A stretch of 64,000 nt of DNA from Methylosarcina fibrata AML-C10. Lineage in GTDB: Bacteria; Pseudomonadota; Gammaproteobacteria; Methylococcales; Methylomonadaceae. The position numbers were made by a program, and so were the translations under genes. Location of the stretch: positions 517,902 to 581,901 of the forward strand of contig NZ_KB889965.1 in assembly GCF_000372865.1 (NCBI RefSeq), in the 5' to 3' direction. Below the pieces are notes generated by a model. It saw only the letters and a list, made by a program, of their open reading frames with translations. It did not search any database and was not told the DNA's origin. Positions 52,707 to 64,000 of this stretch are shown one piece after another. The stretch's first letter is position 1, and each line of letters opens with the position of its first letter.

Positions 52707-55025
52707 TCAATCCTTGACCGGGGCCGGCGCCAGCACGACGCGTGAGCCGTTCGATTCGGCCGGGCTGACGACGCCGGCGGCTTCCATTTCCTCGATCATC
52801 GTGGCGGCCCGGTTGTAACCGATCTTGAAGCGCCGCTGCACGCTGGAAATCGAAGCCTTGCGCGTTTCAGTCACGAATTGTACGGCTTGATCGTACAGGG
52901 AGTCGGTTTCGGAGTCGCCGTAACTGCCGCCGCCATAACTGCCGCCGTCCCCGGTGTCGGAAACGTCCCGGGTAATTTCTTCGAGATAATTGGTCGGCGC
53001 GGTCTGTTTCAGGAACTCGACTACGCGATGCACTTCGTGGTCGTCGACAAAAGCGCCGTGCGCGCGGATGGGAATGCTGGTGCCCGACGGCAGGAACAGC
53101 ATGTCGCCGTTGCCCAGAAGAGCCTCGGCACCGCCCTGATCGAGAATCGTGCGGGAATCGATCCTTGAAGACACCTGAAAGGAAATCCGGGTGGGCACGT
53201 TGGCCTTGATCAGGCCGGTCAGAACGTCCACCGACGGACGCTGCGTGGCCAGAATCAAATGAATGCCGGCGGCACGGGCTTTCTGCGCCAGCCGGGCGAT
53301 CAGCTCTTCCACTTTTTTGCCGACGATCATCATCATGTCGGCCAGCTCGTCGATGATGATGACAATGCTGGGCAGCATCTGTAGATGAGGAATTTCTTCG
53401 CCTTCGGCAAGCGGATTGAGCGGTTGGAACATCGGATCGCGAATGGTTTCCCCTCGGGCTTCGGCGTCCAGAATCAATTGATTGAAGCCGGCCAGATTTC
53501 TGACGCCCATTTTCGACATCAGCTTGTAGCGCCGCTCCATTTCGGCGACGGCCCAGCGCAAGGCGTTGCTGGCCTCTTTCATGTCGGTGACGACGGGCGT
53601 CAACAAATGCGGGATGCCTTCGTACACCGACAGCTCCAGCATTTTGGGGTCGATCATGATCATCCGGACCTGTTCCGGAGTGGCTTTATAGAGCAGGCTG
53701 AGAATCATCGTATTGATGGCGACCGATTTGCCGGAACCGGTGGTGCCTGCGACCAGCGCATGCGGCATTTTGCCGAGATCGGCGATTAGCGGCGCGCCGG
53801 AGATGTCCTTGCCCATGGCCAGCGTCAGCAGAGACTTGGACTTACTGAAAGCGGCCGAGGCCAGGCACTCCCGCAAACTGACCATTTCCCGTTCGCGGTT
53901 GGGGATTTCCAGGCCGATGACCGATTTGCCGGGGATCACCTCAACGATGCGCACGCTGGTGACGGACAGGGCCCGAGCCAGGTCTTTCGACAGCGTGCTG
54001 ATGCGGCTGACTTTGACGCCGGCCGCAGGTTGCAGCTCAAAGCGGGTGATCACGGGACCCGGCAGAAAACCCACCACTTCGACGGTGACGTTAAAATCCT
54101 GCAGGATGTTTTCAACCAGCCGCGACATTTCTTCCAGATCGCTCTGGGTGTAACCTTTTACCCGCGTATCGCGATTATCCAGCAACTCCTGGGCGGGCAG
54201 GACGCCCATGCCGGCATCGAAGCTGACGGTTTGCGGTTTTTTGGCCGACGGTTTCGAAGTTTTTTCGGGTACGGCATTGGGTTTTTCCGGAATGACGGTC
54301 GGTTTTGCCGGAGCCTTAGGCATGCCGGCCGCTTTTTCCGGAGCATTAGCGGAGAAGGAAGGCGTGCTTTTGGAAAGAGAGGGTTGTGAAACCGGGCGGT
54401 TCTCTTGTCCTGAATGTTCGTGCCGCAAATGGGCGGCACTGTGAAATACGACTCGGCAGAGAAAGACGGTGTATTTTCCGATGAGGTCGAGCAGCGCCAG
54501 CCAGGAGAGCTTGGTCACCAGCGTGATGCCGGCCAGAAGACCCACGATTAAAAACAGCGTCGCTCCCGAATTGCCGAACATGATGACCAGCGCATTGCCG
54601 ATTTCCTGGCCGATGATGCCGCCGGTGCTGTTGGGCAGTTCGACTTTGATCCTGAGCAGATACAGATTGGCCAAGGCGGCACCTGAAACGATCGTCGTAA
54701 GGATGCCCAGCCACTGAAACACCAGGGTCATTTTCTGCAACGCTTGATTGCGCTGCCGGTAAATGCTGTATCCCTGCCAGAAAATGATCGCCGGGCACAA
54801 GTAAGCGATCAACCCCAGGAAGCTGAGGCTGAAATCGGCCAGCCAGGCGCCGAAAACGCCGCAGGCATTGCTGATGGTCTGCACTGTGCCGCTATGAGTC
54901 CAGCCTGCGTCTTCATTGCTGAAAGTCACCAGGGAAATCAAAAAAAACAATGCACAGGCTAAAAAAATCAAGACAGCGATTTCACGCAAACCACGAACCG
55001 TTTTTTCTTCCATCACAGCAGACAT
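52707..55025 (-). CDS. ftsK: FtsK/SpoIIIE DNA translocase
   Basis: 772 residues from the ATG at 55025 ([18 protein letters not shown]); a TTG at 55055 is less likely. Four or five N-terminal helices anchor it at the septum. A Pro/Lys-rich linker (residues about 215-280) leads to the motor: Walker [13 protein letters not shown], Walker [14 protein letters not shown]. The C-terminal gamma winged helix ([20 protein letters not shown]) reads KOPS sites. It pumps chromosome DNA to dif during division. The linker is shorter than in E. coli FtsK (1329 residues). Confidence 0.95.
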   Translation of the reverse strand: MSAVMEEKTVRGLREIAVLIFLACALFFLISLVTFSNEDAGWTHSGTVQTISNACGVFGAWLADFSLSFLGLIAYLCPAIIFWQGYSIYRQRNQALQKMTLVFQWLGILTTIVSGAALANLYLLRIKVELPNSTGGIIGQEIGNALVIMFGNSGATLFLIVGLLAGITLVTKLSWLALLDLIGKYTVFLCRVVFHSAAHLRHEHSGQENRPVSQPSLSKSTPSFSANAPEKAAGMPKAPAKPTVIPEKPNAVPEKTSKPSAKKPQTVSFDAGMGVLPAQELLDNRDTRVKGYTQSDLEEMSRLVENILQDFNVTVEVVGFLPGPVITRFELQPAAGVKVSRISTLSKDLARALSVTSVRIVEVIPGKSVIGLEIPNREREMVSLRECLASAAFSKSKSLLTLAMGKDISGAPLIADLGKMPHALVAGTTGSGKSVAINTMILSLLYKATPEQVRMIMIDPKMLELSVYEGIPHLLTPVVTDMKEASNALRWAVAEMERRYKLMSKMGVRNLAGFNQLILDAEARGETIRDPMFQPLNPLAEGEEIPHLQMLPSIVIIIDELADMMMIVGKKVEELIARLAQKARAAGIHLILATQRPSVDVLTGLIKANVPTRISFQVSSRIDSRTILDQGGAEALLGNGDMLFLPSGTSIPIRAHGAFVDDHEVHRVVEFLKQTAPTNYLEEITRDVSDTGDGGSYGGGSYGDSETDSLYDQAVQFVTETRKASISSVQRRFKIGYNRAATMIEEMEAAGVVSPAESNGSRVVLAPAPVKD

Positions 55026-55186
55026 GTTGTTACTCAAATGAATTAATTCCGACAAAACATGATTATAGATTATCTATTGCGTATTTTACATGAATAATAA
55101 CTTCAGGAGTAACCGGCTTTTTAGGGAGATTTTCACCTGGAACGGCTTGATTTTGAAGTTTACGAAACCCATATTCCTCTTCATAA

Positions 55187-56182
<996 letters not shown>

Positions 56183-56250
56183 CAGGAAGATGGCCGGTCA
56201 AAGTCGATAAATTGAGAGGACCCGAAAGACGCCACTTGCCGCAGCGAAGT

Positions 56251-56946
56251 ATGCAACTGACCATCCTCGATCCGGATAACCCCGAGCAGGAATTTCCCGC
56301 TCTGGAGAAAGCGTTGCGCGAGCCCGACGGCTTGCTGGCGGTCGGCGGATGCTTGTCCGTCTCCCGCTTGCTCAATGCTTATCGGCACGGCATTTTTCCC
56401 TGGTACAATGCGGGCGAGCCCATTTTATGGTGGTCGCCCGATCCCCGGTTGGTATTATTCCCGGATCAAATCAAAGTTTCCCGAAGCCTTAGAAAAACCA
56501 TAAGAAGGCAAAAATTTTCGGTCAGTTACGATCAGGCGTTCGACGCAGTGATTGCCGGTTGCGCAGACATTCGAAAAGGCAGTCTGGGGACCTGGATTAC
56601 CCAGGACATCAGCCGTGCCTATAAGGATCTGTTCCGGCTCGGCATAGCTCATTCGGCGGAGGCATGGCACAAGGGCAAACTGGTGGGAGGGTTATACGGT
56701 ATTGCCCTGGGCCGGGTGTTTTTCGGTGAATCGATGTTTCATACCATGACGGATGCCTCCAAAGTGGCTTTCGTCACTCTGGTCGAACAACTCGAAGAAT
56801 GGGGATATCAACTGATCGATTGCCAGGTGCATACCGAGCATCTGGAAAGTCTGGGTGCCGTGGAAATCGACAGAAGAGATTTTGTCGAATTACTTGCCCG
56901 CTATTGTGAAGCCTCCGCCAAGACCGAGGCCTGGAGTAAGCAATGA
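56251..56946 (+). CDS. aat: Leucyl/phenylalanyl-tRNA-protein transferase
   Basis: 231 residues from ATG 56251. GLLAVGGCLSVSRLLNAYRH, GIFPWYNAGEPILWWSPDPR and VGGLYGIALGRVFFGESMFH are the family motifs. It adds Leu or Phe to proteins with N-terminal Lys or Arg, making N-degrons for ClpS/ClpAP. The next gene, bpt, overlaps by four bases. Confidence 0.96.
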   Translation: MQLTILDPDNPEQEFPALEKALREPDGLLAVGGCLSVSRLLNAYRHGIFPWYNAGEPILWWSPDPRLVLFPDQIKVSRSLRKTIRRQKFSVSYDQAFDAVIAGCADIRKGSLGTWITQDISRAYKDLFRLGIAHSAEAWHKGKLVGGLYGIALGRVFFGESMFHTMTDASKVAFVTLVEQLEEWGYQLIDCQVHTEHLESLGAVEIDRRDFVELLARYCEASAKTEAWSKQ

Positions 56947-57653
56947 CTTCCATCCCTTTGATTCTGACCCAGGCGCATCCCTGTAGTTATCTGGAGGGAA
57001 AACAGGCGCAATCGCTTTTCGTTCATCCGGCCTGCCGGTTAACGACGCCGATCTACGCCCAATTGCTGGAGCTGGGTTTTCGCCGGAGCGGTGACGAGGT
57101 TTATGCGCCGCGTTGTGCGAAATGTTCGGCCTGCCTTCCGGCAAGAGTGGCGGTGGAAGAATTCAAGCCCGACAGAAGCCAGAAACGCTGTCTGAAAAAG
57201 AACGGCAATACGCGCGTCGTGCTGAAACCGGCCATTTTTGAAAAAGCCCATTATGAAATGTATCTGCGCTACCAGCATTTCAAGCACGAAGGAGGCGCGA
57301 TGGCGGATGCCGGTCCGGCCGATTATCTTGATTTTCTCGGAAGTTCCTGGTGCGACACTCAGTTTGCCGAATTTTCGATCGGTGACGAACTGTCGGCGCT
57401 GGCGGTCATCGACCGGTTCGACCAGTCCTGGTCGGCGGTTTATACCTTTTACGAGCCCAAGTTTTCCGAATACAGTCCCGGTATGTACGCGGTTTTATGG
57501 CAAATCGAGCAAGTTCTCCGGCTTCAGAAAAAATTTCTGTATCTCGGCTTCTGGATAAAAAATTGCCGGAAAATGTCTTATAAAAGTATTTATCAACCCT
57601 TGCAATTGTACGTAGGGCAGGAATGGGTCGATTTTGCATCGGCTGAGAATTAA
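56943..57653 (+). CDS. bpt: Aspartate/glutamate leucyltransferase (Bpt)
   Basis: 236 residues. N-terminal Cys cluster (APRCAKCSACLPARVAVEEF) and C-terminal GNAT-like fold (TFYEPKFSEYSPGMYAVLWQ, YLGFWIKNCRKMSYKSIYQP) mark the Bpt/Ate1 family. It adds Leu to N-terminal Asp/Glu, feeding ClpS. Coupled to aat; with clpS and clpA on the other strand 0.4-3 kb away, the whole N-degron pathway is in one locus. Confidence 0.95.
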   Translation: MTSIPLILTQAHPCSYLEGKQAQSLFVHPACRLTTPIYAQLLELGFRRSGDEVYAPRCAKCSACLPARVAVEEFKPDRSQKRCLKKNGNTRVVLKPAIFEKAHYEMYLRYQHFKHEGGAMADAGPADYLDFLGSSWCDTQFAEFSIGDELSALAVIDRFDQSWSAVYTFYEPKFSEYSPGMYAVLWQIEQVLRLQKKFLYLGFWIKNCRKMSYKSIYQPLQLYVGQEWVDFASAEN

Positions 57654-57734
57654 TTCCAGGGCTCGCGTGGGGCTACTGTTGTTAAATCCGGTGTTATGAT
57701 ATTATTTAGCGTTTTAACAACCAGGACCAACTTT

Positions 57735-57953
57735 ATGGCTAAAGAAGATCAGATCGAAATGGAAGGCAAGGTTATCGATACCCTTCCCAATACCATGTTC
57801 CGGGTACAACTCGAAAATGGTCACATTGTCACCGCGCACATTTCCGGAAAGATGCGCAAGCATTATATCCGCATATTGACGGGGGATACCGTCAAGGTGG
57901 AATTGACTCCCTACGATTTAACCAAAGGCCGGATTACTTTCCGCATGCGTTAA
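57735..57953 (+). CDS. infA: Translation initiation factor IF-1
   Basis: 72 residues, [20 protein letters not shown], an OB-fold protein with the conserved [20 protein letters not shown]. Binds the A site of the 30S subunit at initiation. The start at 57735 gives the normal length. An AT-rich upstream stretch with TTGTTA at 57679 and TATTAT at 57700 could be its promoter, with weak spacing. Confidence 0.97.
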   Translation: MAKEDQIEMEGKVIDTLPNTMFRVQLENGHIVTAHISGKMRKHYIRILTGDTVKVELTPYDLTKGRITFRMR

Positions 57954-57979
57954 TTCCATAGAATGGAAAAAACGCATGC
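57943..57979. terminator. Two-part hairpin spanning the infA stop codon, between infA and clpA
   Basis: GCATGCGTT (57943-57951) pairs with AACGCATGC (57971-57979); inside, TTCCAT pairs with ATGGAA around an AGA loop, with AA/AA facing between. That is 15 bp in all. It includes the last codons and stop of infA and lies 17 bases before the end of convergent clpA, so it could stop both transcripts, though no long T run follows. Confidence 0.5.
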
Positions 57980-57995
57980 TTCCGGTTCCGCTGTC

Positions 57996-60257
57996 TTACG
58001 ACACTGTCAACTCTTTGCTTTCGATAGAAAAAGCAAGGTCGTTATTTTCCACGTATATCCGCACATGGCCACCGTTCGCCAATTTGCCGAACAATAGGTC
58101 ATTCGCCAGCGGCTTCTTAATTTTTTCCTGAATCAGACGGGCCATCGGCCGGGCGCCCATTTTCGGATCGCAGCCGTGTTCGGCCAGCCACAAACGGGCA
58201 TCGGCATCCAGGTTCAGAGTCACCTTTTTTTCGGTAAGCAACGCTTCCAGCTCGAAGATAAATTTATCGACGACGTGCCCGACAATGGAGATGTCCAGCG
58301 GTTTGAACTGAATGATGGCATCCAGGCGGTTACGAAATTCCGGCGAGAAGCCTTTCTCGATCACTTTCAAGCTGTCGGTGGCATGATCCTGTTGCATGAA
58401 CCCGATCGAAGCCCGGCTGCCTTCCTCAGAACCGGCATTGGTCGTCATCACGATAATGATGTTGCGGAAGTCGGCTTTCCGTCCGTTGTTGTCGGTCAGC
58501 GTGCCGTGATCCATCACTTGCAGCAGCAGATTGAAGACGTCCGGATGGGCTTTTTCCAGTTCGTCCAGAAGCAGCACCGCATGCGGATGTTTGGTGACCT
58601 GTTCGGTCAGCAAGCCGCCCTGGTCGAAGCCGACGTAGCCCGGAGGCGCGCCGATCAGCCTGGAAACGGTGTGCCGTTCCATGTATTCGGACATGTCGAA
58701 ACGGATCAGCTCCACGCCGAGGATTTTCGCCAACTGGCGGGTCACTTCGGTTTTTCCGACGCCGGTCGGGCCGGCAAATAAAAACGCACCGATGGTTTTT
58801 TGCGTTTCGCGAAGCCCCGCGCGCGACAATTTGATCGCCGAAGCCAGTGCCGAAATGGCTTCATCCTGACCGAAGACCAGCATCTTGAGATTCTTTTCCA
58901 GATTGGCCAGTTTGTCTATTTCATTGATGGAAACCGACTTGGCCGGAACCCGGGCGATTTTCGATACGATGTCTTCGATTTCGGCGGCGTCAATGACCTG
59001 CTTGCGCTCGGTCTTGGACACCATGCGCTGTTTCGCGCCGGCTTCGTCGATGACGTCGATGGCTTTGTCGGGCAAATGCCGGTCGGGAATGAATCGGTGT
59101 GACAGTTCCGCCGCAAGACGCAAGGCTTCGCCCGAATATTTAACGTCGTGGTGTTCTTCGAAGCGCGATTTTAATCCTTTCAGGATCAGTATGGTGTCTT
59201 CGACGGACGGTTCGACGACGTCCACTTTCTGGAAACGGCGAGCCAGGGCGTGATCCTTTTCGAAGACCCCGCGGTATTCCTGGTAAGTGGTGGAACCGAT
59301 GCAGCGCATCTGGCCGGAAGCCAGCAGCGGCTTGATCAAATTGGAAGCGTCCATTACCCCGCCCGAAGCGGAGCCGGCGCCGATGATCGTGTGAATTTCA
59401 TCGATGAACAGTATCGAGTCGGGCTCTCTTTTCAACTGATTCACCAGAGCTTTGAGCCTTTTTTCAAAATCGCCGCGGTATTTGGTTCCCGCCACCAGCG
59501 CGCCCAAGTCCAGCGCATAAATGGTGCTTTTCATCAGCACTTCCGGTACGTTTTCTTCGACAATTCGTTTTGCCAGGCCTTCGGCGATGGCCGTTTTTCC
59601 GACGCCGGCTTCTCCGACCAGGAGTGGATTGTTTTTGCGGCGGCGGCAGAGTATCTGAATGGTGCGTTCGATTTCCAGTTCGCGTCCGATCAGAGGGTCG
59701 ATCCTTCCTCTTAACGCTTCTTCATTCAGGTTGGTCGTATATTTATCGAGAGGGCTGCCGGAGGCTTCCGCATCGGGATTGCCCGGATCGGGATTGCGAT
59801 CATCCGACGATGGGTTTTCCTGATCGACTTTCGAAATGCCGTGCGCAAGATAGTTAACCACGTCCAGCCTGGAAATGTCCTGTTTGTTCAACAGGTAGAC
59901 CGCATGGGAATCCTGTTCGCTGAACAGGGCAACGAACAGATTGGCGCCGGAAACTTCTTTTTTATCGGAAGCCTGGACGTGAAATACCGCCCGCTGCAGT
60001 ACCCGTTGAAACCCGAGAGTCGGTTGGGTTTCGCGTTGCACGCCCGGAGGAATCAGCGAGATGGTTTCGTCGATGAATTGAGTCAATTGGCCCCGTAGCA
60101 GCTTGATGTTGCAGCCGCACGCTTTCATGATCGCTTCGGCAGACTCATTGTCGAGCAATGCCAGGAGCAAATGCTCCACCGTAATGAATTCATGCCGTTT
60201 ATCATGGGCATTTTTAAAGGCATTGTTTAAAGTAACTTCGAGTTCTTTACTTAACAT
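57996..60257 (-). CDS. clpA: ATP-dependent Clp protease ATP-binding subunit ClpA
   Basis: 753 residues. N-terminal Clp repeats ([20 protein letters not shown]) bind ClpS. AAA-1 has Walker [14 protein letters not shown] and Walker [15 protein letters not shown]-2 has [13 protein letters not shown] and [12 protein letters not shown]. The IGF/IGL loop region for ClpP ([16 protein letters not shown]) is present. Unfolds N-degron substrates for ClpP. It follows clpS by 12 bases, the usual clpSA operon. Confidence 0.97.
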   Translation of the reverse strand: MLSKELEVTLNNAFKNAHDKRHEFITVEHLLLALLDNESAEAIMKACGCNIKLLRGQLTQFIDETISLIPPGVQRETQPTLGFQRVLQRAVFHVQASDKKEVSGANLFVALFSEQDSHAVYLLNKQDISRLDVVNYLAHGISKVDQENPSSDDRNPDPGNPDAEASGSPLDKYTTNLNEEALRGRIDPLIGRELEIERTIQILCRRRKNNPLLVGEAGVGKTAIAEGLAKRIVEENVPEVLMKSTIYALDLGALVAGTKYRGDFEKRLKALVNQLKREPDSILFIDEIHTIIGAGSASGGVMDASNLIKPLLASGQMRCIGSTTYQEYRGVFEKDHALARRFQKVDVVEPSVEDTILILKGLKSRFEEHHDVKYSGEALRLAAELSHRFIPDRHLPDKAIDVIDEAGAKQRMVSKTERKQVIDAAEIEDIVSKIARVPAKSVSINEIDKLANLEKNLKMLVFGQDEAISALASAIKLSRAGLRETQKTIGAFLFAGPTGVGKTEVTRQLAKILGVELIRFDMSEYMERHTVSRLIGAPPGYVGFDQGGLLTEQVTKHPHAVLLLDELEKAHPDVFNLLLQVMDHGTLTDNNGRKADFRNIIIVMTTNAGSEEGSRASIGFMQQDHATDSLKVIEKGFSPEFRNRLDAIIQFKPLDISIVGHVVDKFIFELEALLTEKKVTLNLDADARLWLAEHGCDPKMGARPMARLIQEKIKKPLANDLLFGKLANGGHVRIYVENNDLAFSIESKELTVS

Positions 60258-60269
60258 AAGCTCACCAAT

Positions 60270-60593
60270 TCATGCTTCTTCCATTGTACACAGCAACGGA
60301 TGCTGATGCGCGCGGGAATAATCATTGACCAAATAGACCTTTGTTTCCGCCACGTCTTTGGAATATGTTCCACATACTCCCACACCCTGGGTGTGAATTT
60401 GCAGCATGACCTGTGTGGCTTTATCTTGGGGCATGGCAAAAAAATTCATCAGTATCTCAATCACAAAATCCATCGGCGTAAAATCGTCATTCAATAGAAT
60501 AACCTTGTATAATGGCGGTTTTTTCAGTTTCGGCTTGGCTTCCTGAAGGGTCAGGCCATTCATGTTGTCTTGAAACGGATCGTAATCGGACAT
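60270..60593 (-). CDS. clpS: ClpS adaptor for N-degron recognition
   Basis: 107 residues from the ATG at 60593. KVILLNDDFTPMDFVIEILM carries the Asp/Asn pocket residues that bind bulky N-terminal residues, and GTYSKDVAETKVYLVNDYSR the ClpA-contacting part. Delivers Leu/Phe/Trp/Tyr-starting proteins to ClpA. First gene of clpSA. Confidence 0.97.
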   Translation of the reverse strand: MSDYDPFQDNMNGLTLQEAKPKLKKPPLYKVILLNDDFTPMDFVIEILMNFFAMPQDKATQVMLQIHTQGVGVCGTYSKDVAETKVYLVNDYSRAHQHPLLCTMEEA

Positions 60594-60908
60594 AAGGCAT
60601 CGCAAAAAAACTTTATGTGCGTAACATAATACCAATAACAGCGGATTTCAAGCCTGTGCATGGATCCTTTCCGAACTCGAAGGTTTCTTTGCACGATAAC
60701 AGTGTAATAGTAGTCAATTTTTGCAGTTTCAAGCTTCCTTTGAGGAAAAGTCGAGGATCGGTTGGTGTATCGAAACAGCCGGCCGGCCATTCAACACGAA
60801 GGGTTATCGCACGATTTGACCTTGTGGGCGTAAAGAGTTCAATTCTTTCTTATCATCATACTTAAATCGAGTAAAATAGTCGCATTTTTTATATTGGGTC
60901 GGGTTGCG
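60594..60908. promoter_or_regulatory. Divergent promoter region of clpS and nudJ; no gene seen
   Basis: About 315 bases. TAAAAT at 60872-60877 could be the -10 box of nudJ-mnmA, without a good -35. Nothing else was recognised. Confidence 0.35.
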
Positions 60909-61370
60909 ATGGTTTGGAAGCCTCACGTCACTGTCGCCGCGGTGATTGAAAGGAACGGCCGGTTTCTTCTGGTCGAAGAAGAAACCGATTTGGGCATTCG
61001 CTTCAATCAGCCGGCCGGCCATCTGGAAGAAGGGGAAACCCTGGCCGAGGCGGTCCGGCGCGAAGTTTACGAGGAAACCGGCTGGCGTTTTGAGCCGGAA
61101 TCGGTCGTTGCGGTTCAACTCTGGCGGAGAAATCCCGGAGCGCCGAGTTTTCTTAGAGTCTGTTTTTCCGGCCGTTGCACAGGCCACGATCCGGACCGGA
61201 AGCTGGACGACGGCATCCTGGCAACCCACTGGCTGAGCCGCGACGAGATCGCCGCGGCGCATCCCCGCTTGCGCAGTCCCTTGGTGCTGATCAGCGTCGA
61301 CGAGTATCTGCAGGGGCATCGTTATCCTTTATCCTTATTAAAATCATTTCTCGATCTGGACCATGAGTAA
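60909..61370 (+). CDS. nudJ: NUDIX hydrolase (NudJ-like phosphatase)
   Basis: 153 residues from ATG 60909. Complete Nudix box: [20 protein letters not shown] followed by TGW (GX5EX7REUXEEXGU). The NudJ group hydrolyses HMP-PP and nucleotide phosphates. Overlaps mnmA by eight bases; nudJ-mnmA-purB order is as in E. coli apart from hflD, which is missing here. Confidence 0.9.
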   Translation: MVWKPHVTVAAVIERNGRFLLVEEETDLGIRFNQPAGHLEEGETLAEAVRREVYEETGWRFEPESVVAVQLWRRNPGAPSFLRVCFSGRCTGHDPDRKLDDGILATHWLSRDEIAAAHPRLRSPLVLISVDEYLQGHRYPLSLLKSFLDLDHE

Positions 61371-62454
61371 CAACATCATCGTCGGCATGTCCGGCGGCGT
61401 CGATTCTTCGGTGACGGCTCTCCTATTGCTGGAGCAGGGCCATCAGGTGACCGGCTTGTTCATGAAAAACTGGGAAGAAGACGACGGCACCGAGTATTGC
61501 ACGGCAATGCAGGATCTGGCCGACGCCCAACAGGTATGCGATCGGTTGGGCATCGAGCTGAAAACCGTCAATTTCGCCGCCGAATACTGGGACGAAGTGT
61601 TCGAAGTATTCTTGTCCGAATTCGCCAAAGGCCGCACGCCGAACCCGGACATTCTGTGTAACAAGCATGTCAAATTCAAGGCCTTTCTGAATTACGCCAT
61701 CGAAGATCTCGGCGCCGAATACATCGCGACCGGTCATTACGCACGCGTCGGCGAACGGAACGGCGAATATTTTCTGCTCAAAGGCCTCGATCCGGGCAAG
61801 GAACAAAGCTATTTTCTCTACACGCTGAAGCAAAAACAACTGGCACGCACGCTGTTTCCGATCGGCCATCTGCACAAGACCGAAATCCGGGCGATGGCGG
61901 AAAAGGCCGGCTTCGCGAACAGCCGTAAAAAAGACAGCACCGGCATCTGCTTCATCGGCGAGCGCAAGTTCAAGGAATTTCTCCAGCGTTATCTGCCGAC
62001 TCAGCCCGGCGACATCCGTACTCCGGAAGGCCATTTGATCGGCCGCCACCACGGCCTGATGTATTACACGCTCGGCCAGCGCCAGGGCCTCGGCATCGGC
62101 GGAATCAAGGACACGCCGGACGAACCGTGGTACGTGCTCGACAAGGATCTCGAGCACAACGTGCTGATCGTCGGCCAGGGCCACGATCATCCGTTGATGC
62201 TGCACAATACGCTCGAAGCCGGCCGACTGGACTGGTGCAGCGGCCGGCCGCTGACCGAAACGATCCGTTGCGCCGCCAAAACCCGCTACCGGCAGGCCGA
62301 TCAGGGTTGTACGGTGACTCCTTTGCCGGACGGACGCTGCAAGGCCGTCTTCGACGAACCGCAACGAGCGATCACGCCGGGACAATCGGTCGTGTTTTAT
62401 GAGGGCGAGGTTTGCCTGGGCGGTGGCATTATCGAAACCAAACGGAATGAATAA
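61363..62454 (+). CDS. mnmA: tRNA-specific 2-thiouridylase
   Basis: 363 residues. PP-loop [20 protein letters not shown] binds ATP; catalytic Cys in [11 protein letters not shown] and the partner Cys in [12 protein letters not shown] make the persulfide. Puts sulfur on U34 of Lys, Glu and Gln tRNAs. Normal length. Confidence 0.97.
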   Translation: MSNNIIVGMSGGVDSSVTALLLLEQGHQVTGLFMKNWEEDDGTEYCTAMQDLADAQQVCDRLGIELKTVNFAAEYWDEVFEVFLSEFAKGRTPNPDILCNKHVKFKAFLNYAIEDLGAEYIATGHYARVGERNGEYFLLKGLDPGKEQSYFLYTLKQKQLARTLFPIGHLHKTEIRAMAEKAGFANSRKKDSTGICFIGERKFKEFLQRYLPTQPGDIRTPEGHLIGRHHGLMYYTLGQRQGLGIGGIKDTPDEPWYVLDKDLEHNVLIVGQGHDHPLMLHNTLEAGRLDWCSGRPLTETIRCAAKTRYRQADQGCTVTPLPDGRCKAVFDEPQRAITPGQSVVFYEGEVCLGGGIIETKRNE

Positions 62455-63933
<1,479 letters not shown>

Positions 63934-64000
63934 AAGGTCATTCCGAATTTGCGATTCGGTTCACAGAAATTTGGCTGTGATCTGCCATGCTTATAGTGCA

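Noticed and set aside
63943-63959. CCGAAT/ATTCGG hairpin after purB as a terminator
   Set aside because: A 6-bp stem without a following T run, too weak to call.

Overview
The window comes from the chromosome of a gammaproteobacterial methanotroph or close relative (order Methylococcales is my best guess). The strongest pointers are a fused hexulose-6-phosphate synthase/6-phospho-3-hexuloisomerase (ribulose monophosphate cycle) and a formaldehyde-activating-enzyme homologue, set among ordinary gammaproteobacterial housekeeping genes. Gene orders known from E. coli are partly kept: ftsK-trxB-aat-infA-clpA-clpS and nudJ-mnmA-purB. The assignment rests on gene content only; no rRNA gene or other phylogenetic marker was compared.

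Layout. 1-5.9 kb: end of a Gfo/Idh/MocA oxidoreductase, hps-phi, a pqiA(split)-pqiB-pqiC envelope lipid transport operon and a Fae-like gene. 6.1-11.6 kb: an LTA-synthase-like membrane sulfatase-fold enzyme and the sodium-pumping oxaloacetate decarboxylase oadGAB. 11.8-17.2 kb: a PIN toxin/antitoxin pair, ppx with an unknown membrane-anchored partner, and a yadGH-type ABC exporter. 17.6-23.8 kb: a succinate dehydrogenase operon with a 55-codon SdhAF4-like gene in front and sdhE behind, then a sodium:neurotransmitter-symporter-family transporter with a large insertion and its small subunit. 24.2-25.9 kb: an animal-type haem peroxidase.

26.4-35.9 kb is the most unusual part: a compact five-gene operon encoding a DabA-type (DUF2309) protein with an intact zinc site, together with four NuoL/NuoM-like membrane subunits. 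One subunit is shortened and one has lost several of the residues used for proton pumping. It ends against a convergent MarR regulator with a cysteine cluster. The arrangement resembles an enlarged DAB inorganic-carbon system, or a membrane proton-translocating module built around DabA, and is the main candidate for a little-described system.

36.5-52 kb is accessory: DUF2024 and Crp/Fnr genes, a small membrane-protein gene cut by an IS630-family element (the uninterrupted gene can be rebuilt exactly), a BON lipoprotein, VIT-family transporter, aldehyde and alcohol dehydrogenases, TolC-like protein and lipoproteins. It also holds a miniature inverted-repeat element, transposase debris, and a seven-repeat beta-propeller gene with two GEMM-I (cyclic-di-GMP-I-like) riboswitch candidates around it. 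52.5-64 kb is core: ftsK, trxB, the leucyl-transferase/ClpS/ClpA N-degron set with infA, nudJ, mnmA and purB.

No rRNA, tRNA or CRISPR array was recognised. All calls are from reading translations and motifs by eye; no database search was run.
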